DNA from: Hermatobates lingyangjiaoensis
Lineage: Eukaryota; Arthropoda; Insecta; Hemiptera; Hermatobatidae
Length of the DNA stretch: 64,000 bases
Assembly (NCBI GenBank): GCA_026182355.1
Contig: JAPFBL010000231.1
Location: forward strand, 186,001 to 250,000
Direction of reading: 5' to 3'
Positions 1 through 12,000 of the stretch are shown piece after piece. The notes under the pieces were generated by a model. That model was not told the origin of the DNA and made no database searches. It saw only the letters and a program-made list of their open reading frames with translations. Every line of letters begins with the position of its first letter. Position 1 is the stretch's first letter. A program made the translations under genes and the position numbers.

Positions 1-3
1 AGA

Positions 4-3000
4 ACTGCAGGAAGATTGGTTAAGTTCTATGTTAACACACTCCCTGATGTACAGAACATTTGATGACAGTGAGATATCTTATAACATCAAAACATATATA
101 TTTGGAATAAGTTATTTGAAAATAATAGTTAAGAGTTGGAGAATACGTATCAACAAATATAAATGTGTTCACATTGAGTCAAGATTGACCAAGGTCTTTT
201 TTAACAAATTTCGATCCATATAGCTATACCACTTAGTTATATAGCTAGATACTGAGAACAACGCCTTGATATCTACGTGTGCTCCCCACGCCAAAATAAA
301 AAGAACTGAGCAAAATAAATGGTGCAAACTACTGCTTCACTAATCAGATTATGTTTACAAATAGTTAGTTTTGAAATTTATGACTTACAAATTCGTTGAA
401 AAACCTGCGTCGACATTGTAGAAATTAGCGGCACATTGCTGCATACAGCCGCAGTCAATCCTAGTTTCGTTTTTGTGGATTAACGTCTGCAGTATTACTG
501 TAAACAAACATTAATGGAAGCTCATTAGTTGTGCTATCTATAATTGTGTGGTATTTACACACATACACATACAAAGTCTCCATACATTTTGGAAGTTTAC
601 TAAATGCCGATGAACACCAAGTGTTCCAAACGCGTAAAATAAAAAAAAAAGTTTTTTTTTATGTTTAGAGCCTTTGATTTATTTATTTACGCCAGTATTA
701 ATGGAGGCATTGTCAAATTAACACTGAAGAGTCATTGCACTAAACTTCATGCCCAGTTTGAATAGGTATACAAGCTTATACCTATTTTAAAATGTGTCAG
801 TCCAGGTACTCATTTCAAACCATAAGCTTTGCAGTTCATTAGATAAATATACCTATTGGCTAGTTTGGTTATTTTTTTATGACACGTTAAGCTTTTTCTT
901 TCCAGAGGAAGTTTCAGTAATGGAAAGAAATAATTGATATGACCCACAGTTTTCAAGTTGGGTGGGTGAGTCAATTCGTGTAGCTTTACACAATTAGAAA
1001 TTAGACTAACACAAGTTTTAACTTCCAGACGTATTAGTTAAAGTTGTGCCGGAAGGCAGAACACGGCCTGCAGTGAAAGTGAATGTTATCGCACTATATT
1101 GTTAATAATGATTTTTTTTTTTAAGTTTTTTGGATATTTTATAATTTATCATTAAGGAAACTTGTATGTTTATAACAAAGTTTGATACTTTTTTATGCGT
1201 TTAATTATAAAGCTGGTATTACGTTTCCATAAAGTAATTTTAAATATTTTTTACCTATTGATTTAATTAAAGCACCTACTTTACATTGTTCTTAGAGTTT
1301 TCATATTTGTACAATCTTTGAGTAGTGAACCTACAAAAAATGTAATTAGACATATAGTTTGAAGAAATACAAGTACAATTTTTTTACCTTAAACTTGGTA
1401 TATTTACACATGCTAAAACCAAAAGTCACCTTTATACTCGATGGTGCGTAAAGTTATAAAGCCGTAAGCTTAACGGTCGTTTTTTCAAATCTTTGTAATG
1501 GGCTCGAAATACAGCTTTATATTGCTGCACCCAGAAGCGTGGCAGAGTTCGAAGAGGAGGCGAGGCGCCGGTGAGCTTGCTCCCGCAGCAGGCAGCCCGG
1601 AGTGGGCCTTGCTCGCAGTCTGCACCCAGAAGCGTGGCGGAGTTCAAGAGGAGGCGAGGCGCCGGTGAGCTTGCTCCCGCAGCAGGCAGCCCGGGTGGGC
1701 CTTGCTCGCAGTCTGCACCCCAGAAGCGTGGCGGAGTTCAAGAGGAGGCGAGGCGCCGGTGAGCTTGCTCCACGCAGCAGAGCCCGGTGGGCCTTGCTCG
1801 CAGTCTGCACCCAGAAGCGTGGCGGAGTTCAAGAGGAGGCGAGGCGCCGGTGAGCTTGCTCCCTCAGTAGGCAGCCCGGAGTGGGCCTTGCTCGCAGTCT
1901 GCACCCAGAAGCGTGGCGGAGTTCAAGAGGAGGCGAGGCGCCGGTGAGCTTGCTCCCGCAGCAGGCAGCCCGGGTGGGCCTTGCTCGCAGTCTGCACCCA
2001 GAAGCGTGGCGGAGTTCAAGAGGAGGCGAGGCGCCGGTGAGCTTGCTCCCTCAGTAGGCAGCCCGGAGTGGGCCTTGCTCGCAGTCTGCACCCAGAAGCG
2101 TGGCAGAGTTCAAGAGGAGGCGAGGCCCCGGTGAGCTTGCTCCCTCAGTAGGCAGCCCGGAGTGGGCCTTGCTCGCAGTCTGCACCCAGAAGCGTGGCGG
2201 AGTTCAAGAGGAGGCGAGGCGCCGGTGAGCTTGCTCCCGCAGCAGGCAGCCCGGGTGGGCCTTGCTCGCAGTCTGCACCCCTCATCCCGCTCTCGCTTTA
2301 GTCTTCTAATGTGTCATACTCGTACTAAGCGTGTCCAGGTCAGTTTCAACATCTTACAACCATCTTCTTCCTGCATGTCGTTTTCTTCTTTCGGCAAACA
2401 TTTCAGCCAATATTGCTTTTCAAGGCATTCTATTATCACCCATCCTTATCATGAGTCACAACCATTCTATTCTTATGGTTTCTATAAAATGTGCAAAACT
2501 ACAAGATCAATCGAGTTCATAAAGTTCACCGTTTGTTAAAAATTAATGGCAATGCTTTATTAAGATGTGATGAGGATTCCTGCCTTTCTACAGAAAGTCT
2601 CACTATCAGATTTGCTAAAATTTTGGATAGTTTTATTATTTTTTTTCTTTAGCACTAATAACGTCTGGGAAAGGATCTTTCCTGCTTCTTTCTGTGGGTA
2701 AACACTCAAAATAAATAATGTAACAATGAAGGAGGATAATAAATGCCGCTCTAAAGAGATGATAGTGAAGCCACAATGAAGCTGTAGAGTGGATGAGTGC
2801 CCACATCAGACTTTCAAATGGATCTTAGAGACTGTTTAAACGATTATTCCGTAAAAAAAACATTACGGAATACATTAAATGAGGTCATTGATCATATTAT
2901 ATTAACTAAATGAAATAATATTTCCTACATAAGTGGAGGCTATGTTACTTGATATTGGTTGCTCTGTGCACTGACTGCACGGTATGACTAGGAGTGTGAA

Positions 3001-6000
3001 CTAGACAATAAGATGAATCTCAAGTCAGACTCACCTCGATTTCGGTATATGCACTTCATGCCCTCCACTCCGCACAACTGGTAATCGCCTGTCAAAACAA
3101 ACAAAACGTAGTAAGCAACTAACTTCAATGGCTACATCACATCCAATATTTTATTTTCTACCATTGTTATTTGATATTTATCCCAACTGCAAATATTTGT
3201 ACCGATATGAAAATAGCCGTCCATATAATAATGAAATTAGCTAAAAAAAAAACCATTTTATTTTAAAAAGACAATTCAACCTCAAGGCAGGGTTTGTGAC
3301 GTCATCAACAAGAAGGGTGAGATGGATGTAGGAGGGGAAGGAGATTGGGAGAAAAGAGTGACGGTGGCGCTCCTAGCAGTGAAAAGTGCCGGTCATTTCT
3401 CACTTACAGGACTCTTCAAAATATACCACTAAAGTTTTTATATGCATTCAGTGTTTGATTGTTCAGTAAATTTGTAAAGTGATGAGAGTTACTCGAGATT
3501 TATTTCACTCACGAAATAAATAGCCATGTGCCTCTGCACTGCTTGAAACATTTAAATCATTCGTATGGTGTGACTTTTTAATTTCAAATCAATTTCCAAA
3601 AATTTCGTGTTTTATTTTTTGACAATTTGGTCGATGAAATGACGGAACACATTCATCAAGTTAACTTAAAACAGATAAATGATTACAGCAAAAATGATGA
3701 ACTTCTTGTAGGCGTTGTAGTTAACTGCTGGGGTACTTTAGCACAGAAGGGATGAAGTACTTAAAAATAGTCTTAAGTACTTAAATAGTTTCAAAGATGC
3801 AATGCTATATTCACCCTCAAATAAAATAATAATAAATAATAATAATAATAATACATTTTAAAAGGAGTATTCTGTTTGACTCGATTCTGAAAAATAATTT
3901 CCAAGTCAATGTAAAGAAATGTCAAGTCAATGCACCGACAAGTGCAGCAGGTAAATAGCAGTCCAATTAGAGTGTTCAGTTTTTCTAGCTTAATTTTGTG
4001 TAACTGAAATTTATTGATTTTTTTTATTTGCTATAAGTAAATTATAGTAATTTTGAAAAATTTGATCTCAAGATTTAGCCGAATTATATAGACCTTAAAG
4101 ACCTTGTGTCTGTCGGTGGGTGGATGTGTATCCGAACCCCAAGGCCACATTATTTTGATGGATCATGCTCACTTTTCACCCAAAATTAGGTGCTATAGTG
4201 TAGACGTATCCTATTGATTTTGGGCAATATTGAATCATGGAAAAGTTACTTTTTTGGCCATAATATGATTTAAGACATTTATAAAATATTTGAATTATGA
4301 TTGATTTCAAAAGGACAGGATACAGATAACAGCTATTTACGAATTGTAATGAAGTGTCTCTCAAAAATAGATCATTTTTTGATCTAGCCACGTACACACT
4401 AACATTATCCAAAAAAAACTTCAAAAAAAACTTTGTGTTCCTTAAAAAATGTAAATCGTCAAATCTCCAGAATGAAGTTTTTCATAATTGTATACCTTAC
4501 TTAAAGTAGATTACAAATTCCTATGTGTTAGGCGTAAAACCCCTGGTAAGAAGCTGTTATTCAGAGGATTATATTTCTTTTATATTAATCAGTGAAGAAA
4601 CAATAACTGGTAAAGAGCGACAATTTATCTTATTTAGAACCCACCAAACACAGTGCTAACCTTTAAACCTGTAGAAATAAGGAACACAACGACACAATTG
4701 TTGAGCAATTTTCAACTTGCAAGCCATTTTGCAAATGTTGTAGCTGTAGACAGGGTAGTGAGGTGTATTAGGCTCGTTGAAGTAGCGACACTTCCGTTGC
4801 CTTATTGTAAGATCTTTGAGCGCTTCAGAGCTCACCATCACTAAGACGTTGACTGACATGGAGTTTATTGTTTTCATCTTTTCTTTGTAATAGTGAGTCG
4901 AAGAGTCGATTATGTCTTCATAGCTGAAGAAGAAAGCCTGCAAGAGACAAAACATCACTAATATAACACAAATGGTTAATATGTTGCCCACACCTGTAAC
5001 GTGTTTACTTTGTAATTTCCAATAATGTAGTTCCAAGTTCCTACCACGTCCCCATCTAGACGATTTCCTTGGACAGTAGTAATTTCTTTACTTAATTCTG
5101 GATTACTGTTATTCCAGTTTCTGAAACAGAAACAGTATCATTGATATTTTTTTTTAATTCAAGGCCCGCAGTTACAGGCTTCAAACTGGTTCTGCTAGTC
5201 AATAGGAGAAAGTGCTGCTCATTCATCTTTGGTCAGCCACTAACCATGTGCTTCGTGCTGCTTAACTTGGGTGATATAATGTAAATCAGTGTGTTCAACA
5301 TGCTATAACCGTTAGTCCTATCATCATAAATCTAAGAGAACGATTATTCTAAGCAAACATATGTATAGGGTATAGTAGCATTAAAATTAACCGCAGTCTC
5401 GGCATTCACGATCTTAAAACTGAGAGATTCGATCCTACGAACTGACCTCCTGCTAACAGGGTTCAACTGGAAAAGGAGTTGGCCAAGTGACATGTTAAAT
5501 TAAAATCGATGACTCATGCTTAGTCATTGCTATAAATAGATTAAAAGGATAGTGCAGGTTAATATAAAGAGAAGGTCAAAGGTCAATAATGAACAAGAAA
5601 CAAGCGGTTAGAATAAAAGAGTTGAAAGGTCAACGGTATAACTGGACTAATAGAGAATCGATGACTCATGCTTAGTCATTGCTATAAATAGATTAAAAGG
5701 ATAGTACAGGTTAATATAAAGAGAAGGTCTAAGGTCAATAATGAACAAGAAACAAGCGGTTAGAATAAAAGAGTTGAAAGGTCAACAGTATAACTGGACC
5801 TTTATATATTATTATAACTATATATATAATAATAATATATTTTATATATATTATTATTATAATATATATTATATATTATTATAACTGGACACCATTATAT
5901 AGGGTATAGTATATATATGTATAGTATAGGGTACATTTAAATAAATTAGAATTATTAGTAATAATGTCCGTCATACCTCGTAAAGCTTCTGTGAGCTCGA

Positions 6001-9000
6001 CCGGTTTCGGGTCCGTCTGGTTCTCATCTTCAAGAGCAACTGAATGTATTTTATTTTTTCTCGCAACCTACCTAAACTAAATACCTACCTATTTAAATAA
6101 ATATATCTCCTCAAAGTTTGGTTGTTTGGTGTTTTCAAATTCAGCAAAAGAAAAGAAAGTTATAACCTGCTAACTGGACTTGAATTGGAGGATACCAAAC
6201 CCAGTCAAATTTTGGAATGGTGAAGTCATTGACAAGTAATAAGTAATGTTTAAAAATGTTACTTACACTATCCTTAGAGAAGATACCGAATTAAAAAAAA
6301 ATGTTCTGTAGTCCCTGATAAGTACCTTGATGTACTTTCACTAATAGCTGATAATGAAATGAATCATTAGTGCGTAAAAGCTATATTAAGGCAACGGAAT
6401 GCTGAACAAGGGGATGGCAAAGTCAGGGTAAACAAAGGTATTTTGCAAGAAATAAGTAAAATATCAGCTAGTTGTTGTAAACCTTTGTAGACAAAGCTAT
6501 TGCCCCTGTTTATACTGAATGTAATTGTAATAAACATACTAATTTTTTAATTACTAATGATTATAGTATTTGTTAAGTTTACCCTATGAATACTGGGCAG
6601 TATTTTTTATCAAGATCAAGCACATAAGCAAATACATTGGTTAATTGACATACCTAATACAGAGTATAAATTTTTAGAGAATTTCATAAACAATATTTAC
6701 ATTCATAAGTATATATACACTTTTTTGATGAAAATACCATCCTAAATGGACAAATACATTTCAGTGTGCATAAAGAAACATAGAGAAATGAAAATCACAC
6801 ACTTACAGTCCCTAATTTTTGGTTGAACCTTCTTCAGGAGAGATAAGAGAGGGAAACCAAGCGCTCTGGTACAGAGACGGTTCCATCTCTGTTATTCCAT
6901 CTCTGTAGACGGTACCATCTCTGTACCAGTGCCCTTGGTTTCCCTCTCTTATATCTCCTGAAGATGGTTCAACTGAAAATTAGAAAAGTTAAACTTATAA
7001 TTTTGAATGCTCGAAAGTTTTTCACAAAAAACTAATGAACATGAGAAGAATATCGTACTTGAAAGACTGTAGGATAGACGACAGGGCGAGTTAACGGTCA
7101 CGAAGTCTACATTGACCCGTACCACCAATAATACTGGGAGGCTTGGGCGAAGAAATAAGTGAGAAGATAGATCGAAGGTTTAGGTGTTTTTGATTAGACA
7201 TGTCTCATAACTCTGATGATGACGAATGCTGCAATGTTGAAGTGAGCATGTCAGTTCAAAAAAAACACGTATCACGATCGATATTTATAACGAGAGTTTC
7301 CCACCAGGGTAACATCAGAAGAGAAAATGAAGTGAGAGTTCGTTATATCGAAAATGAGTGACATTTTCAAGAAAAATTATCAAGTATACCGTACTATTCT
7401 TTTTATAAAGTTTTGTTGGACCACTATTTCCGTATTTTAAATATATACATTCATATATAATTATATGGGATGAGGTTGGACAATAGTGTTTTGATTACTC
7501 AATAGTCATATAAGGTGCTACTTTCGTGAGAGAGGCGTAACAGACTCCATTCTCGGTGATAATTCTGAAGTATATCTCATTTAGTCGACCTGTACTGAAA
7601 TTGATATCTGGATTCCACTTCTCAAAGGCGTTGTTCATTAGTTGGAGGTATTCTCCTGGAGAGATGTCAAGATCCTTCAACATAATTTCCGGTGGATCAT
7701 CGTCAGAAACCAAAAGACTCACTTTCGTTAGATTTATTATGAAGGATTTCATTTCATCCTTTGAAACATTTTTAGGTTTGCTGAAACAGTGAATTTTTAC
7801 AAAGTACAGTTATTTGTTACAATTACTACCATCTAAATAATATTGCATGTAACTTAGTGTGAATCATACAAATGAAAATGTTGGTTTTTTTTGTGCACTC
7901 CTAATGATTCTAACAAATATAGTGAAACATTGGTCTGGTTCTTTGTGTTTTTGTACAACATTCGAGAACCCCTGTTCATACAGTTATTCCTGAGATTCTT
8001 CTAAAAGCGTGAAATAATAATACTCTGCTTTATGGATTTTGAAGATAAGTTGGATTCCGACGAAGACCACTTGTTCTGGTTGAAATATTTTAGTGTTTTT
8101 CTTTCATTTGGAAAGAAGATTTCCAGTGATCAGAATAATCTATATGGAGTGCCACCAATGGGTGGTTTCTTCACTCTTATATTTCATTTTTTTCTTGCAT
8201 GACTTATCAATATTACTTGTTACCTATTCGGTAGTTGTAATATATGGTAATAATAAATAAAAAAAAGGGGAATAAAAAATAATGTTTGAATCACATAATA
8301 TACTATAATGCGTTTTTCTTATTTTGTGATCTCACCAAAAAACTACATAGCTCCATCCTCTTATAAGGATTTCTATCTCTTTCTATGTATAATTATAATT
8401 TGTTAAACGGCGTTTCACTTTCATGTGTACAAGCTTTCACATTCGATTATAAGACAAATTTTTTTATTCTTATGCAATATTGGTCTTTTCTTTAAAGAAA
8501 ATACCTTTTTTTTTCGAGGTAATGTTAATACAACAACTGCACAATTTAAGCACTGTAGAATTAGAGAAAGGAGACATTGTAGGAAAAAACACATAATCTT
8601 GTACGAAAAAGGCAATATTGTCTGACAACTATACCCTGTATTAAAAAATTAAAAATATATAAGGACTGTAATATTAAAACTACATGTTGCTGTAAAATCG
8701 AGATAATTCATTAACGATGTAAACTGTAAAGAGTTCACACACCTTTTTTACGGTAAAGAAATAATGAACCTCAAAGCGGTAAATAGAAGAGGGTAAATCC
8801 TCAAATATTTTTCATTCTCCACTAATAATAGTAAAGTAAAAATCAGAAGATTAATTTACAGTTAAATGAATTGATATATCACTAGAAAAAAAATGATACC
8901 AAGAAATGTATCGAGGAATGAGTTTCAAAACTCTTGAAAATACATTAAAAAATGCGAGAGTCCCATTGTATATCATTGCATGGAATGCATAAAAATAAAA

Positions 9001-12000
9001 GAACTATATCCAGGGGTGAATAAGATGGAAAAATGTATTGACCGTTTATCAGGGCAGATAACTCTGGAGTCAATTAGTTTTCGAGGTTCCAATCAAACTT
9101 GAATTCACTCACTTAGGTAGTATTTCTCCGATTACGTTGAACTTACAATAGGTATTGAGTATACATATTCATTATTCTGAATAACGTATCAAAATTTTTT
9201 TACTATCAAATATAATTTCTTTTAACTGGGAAAAATATTTGAAATAAAATGTAAATGCTGTCGTTAAGAGTCTGATTTGAGCCTGAAAGCTGCGACAACT
9301 CTGAGCAATTTAGTTTCTTTTATATATAACTCAAATTGTACCACATTAAAAAAAATATCAGGAAATGGGTAAGTTCATTTGGAAAGAAGATTTCCAGTGA
9401 TCAGAATAATCTATATGGAGTGCCACCAATGGGTGGTTTCTTCACTCTTTTATTTCATTTTTTTCTTGTATCACTTATCAATATTACTTGTTACCTATTC
9501 GGTAGTTGTAATATAATAATAAAAAAAAGGGGAATAAAAAAATAATGTTTGAATCACATAATACACTATAATGCGTTTTTCTTATTTTGTGATCTTGATC
9601 TTATTTTGTTTTTGTAAGTTGATCTTATTTTGTTTTTTCGACCAAAAAAATAATCTATCATTAGACAAACTGCTTATTTTTAGAAATATTAGTTTAGAAA
9701 AGCTCAGTTTCATTGGTTTCGATGTTGTTTTTATTTCGCATGTTTGCTGTAAAATCTGGTTTTATATATGTAACAACTTAGACGAAACAATAGCAAACAG
9801 GCCACCCTCTCTGCCTCCATCGAGAATACGTAATATGGTTTAATACTATTTCACTCAAGTTTATTTAGAGTAGAGGCAGTTAACGACATGTGAGTCATAC
9901 GGGATCGGGATAAGTGGCTACACTATTTACAATCTCCCGTATATAAGACCCTGACTAGATTTGAGTTCCAAATCTAGTAATTGCAAGCATTCTTTACAAA
10001 GAATTAGTAATAATACAATCTGTCATACCTCGTAAAGTCTCTGAAAAGCTCGGCCGGTTTCGGGTCCGTCTGGATCCCATCTTCAAGATCTGGTCGAGCT
10101 TTTCAGAGACTTTACGAGGTATGACGGATTGTATTATTACTAATTCTAATATGTATTACTAACCTCAGTGGAACTAACCCATTAACTATATTCTTTACAA
10201 AGTTATAAATTAATATAACTCCGCACCACACTACTTTCGATGAAATTATTGTATTTGAACCATCTAAAAAAGGTGGTGATGATGTATTAGTTTAAGTGCT
10301 CGTAGTTCAGATCTTCAAAGACTTCAGGGTACTTAAGTGATTTATGTTATTTAGATTGTATGGTATTTTAACATTTCATATACTCTGTCTGATTGAAATA
10401 TTTTAACTTTAGACAAGATAGTCTTTCAATCAACCCTGCTTTATTCAGTTTTTAAATTTATCAATATCAATAATTTGAATTATATCCTATCAAAGAATAT
10501 TAGCAAAAACTTTTAAAACTAACTTATTTAACATTTTAACAACTTAAACAATTAAACATAGGTTCACTAATCCACAAATTTTTTCTCAGATTTATATACC
10601 AACTATTTTGAATGTTATTTTTTTAATTTTTATCTTTGTTTTAATATTTTTTATTATTTATATTTATTGATGTCTTAAGTAACATATCTTTCTCGTTCAT
10701 TTTTTTTGTGACTTTGACTAGAGCCATATCTGGTTGAAATATCTAGGTCCCATGCATTACTTTTAAATAAATAGTATATATAAGTATACATTGGCTCATA
10801 TACAACAATTTTAAAATGGGCCAACATTATTATTTGGTGAGCAGAAAATATATGAAACTACTTTTCGAAGCGATGCTTTGTCAACAACTATAGTCAAACA
10901 TAGGTAAGAAGTTAGTAAGAAGTGTATAGTTACATTTTTTCAATATTTTCATCCAGGTATTCCTCACTGTAGCCGTTTTGAGGGCATATGGCGACTGAAG
11001 GTAAGTCGGTTTCCCATTCGAATTTGTTTCTGTCTATGGATATGACTGTGGGGCTATCTTGGAAGCGCCTCCAGGTCGACCAGCTGAGAGTAACAGCGGC
11101 GTAGACAGCGATCGAAATTGCAAGCAGCCATATGATCCTGAAACACATTTCTGAACAAATTGTCATATCTGTATTGCGTACTTAAAACAAACATATAATT
11201 TTTACTTTAATATAAGTAAAGAAATAGTAATCATATAAACATACTGATTTCGAGTTAGATTTACTGATTGGGTTTTCATATGTTAAGACGTGAGATCATG
11301 TAACATCTGGTGATAGCTCTTTCTAACGAAGGTTCGAATAACCTACATTTTGTGCGTGTGAAATGGTAAAATCTTGAACTATTTAGAGTAGGCAATCCAA
11401 TTTTAGCAATCCATTCATTAGCAGGATGTAAAATTGGAAAATTCCAATTAAAACTAAAGTAAGATAAAAGTAAAACTTCAGTAAGTTAAAATTTAGCTCT
11501 CAGTATGTCGAATTAACATAGCAATGAAGCTAGTTGGTGTTGTTTTCCCACGCTCACACTTATGAAGTTTTCACTTGTTTAGTGCTGTTCTAAGGGCGGT
11601 AATTGTGGCTCATTTGTTATTTGGCGCCCATTTTAGTAATGGGCGTGCCACACTAAGTATATTTAGTGTTGGGATCTTTAACGAGTACCTGACATTGTAC
11701 AGGCTCAGGAGAGACAGTTTAACGTCATCTCCCAGTCATGACGTGCTCAGATTTATTCACCTCCCACGTGAATAAATCGAGAGCCAGGTGGGTATCGAAC
11801 CCCGGACTTTCCAGTTCAGAGGCGAGTACGTTAACCGCTAAACTAACCTGGTCTCTTGTAATGAAGCTAGTCGTATATGTATCTGGGAATTAAAATATGG
11901 AAAGATCCAAGGTCGTTTCGGAAGGAATAAATTCTGTAAGTGGGGCTGTTGAGAAAAAAAAATTAGAGGTATCCAGAATCCATTATTCCTATTATCCCAT

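Larger units (their letters stand above)
3089..4660 (-). other. Channel intron 5
   Basis: It contains an AAT microsatellite (3824-3855), a dispersed repeat with an inverted partner near 13.5 kb (3683-3760), and a stretch near 4290-4330 that resembles the inverse of 30080-30130 (both contain TATCCTGTCC near a TTGATTT run). Nothing else is recognisable. Confidence 0.5.
5121..7498 (-). other. Channel intron 3
   Basis: This 2.4-kb intron holds a 152-bp tandem duplication (5505-5798), an AT-rich palindromic run (5801-5935) and two hammerhead-like motif loci (5993-6040 and 6814-6982). A looser CTGATGA...GTTGAAG motif at about 7221-7253 is flanked by GACATG and CATGTC, which could pair. The rest is unremarkable. 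Confidence 0.6.
7781..10933 (-). other. Channel intron 2 (3.2 kb)
   Basis: It contains a degraded hammerhead-like motif (8057-8092), two direct copies of a 220-bp repeat (8105-8333 and 9376-9596) and a hammerhead-containing fold-back (10001-10146). The remaining AT-rich sequence shows nothing I recognise. Confidence 0.6.

Noticed and set aside
1432..2539. Many overlapping open frames on both strands
   Set aside because: They come from a stop-poor GC-rich minisatellite; no family resemblance, and both strands are open alike.
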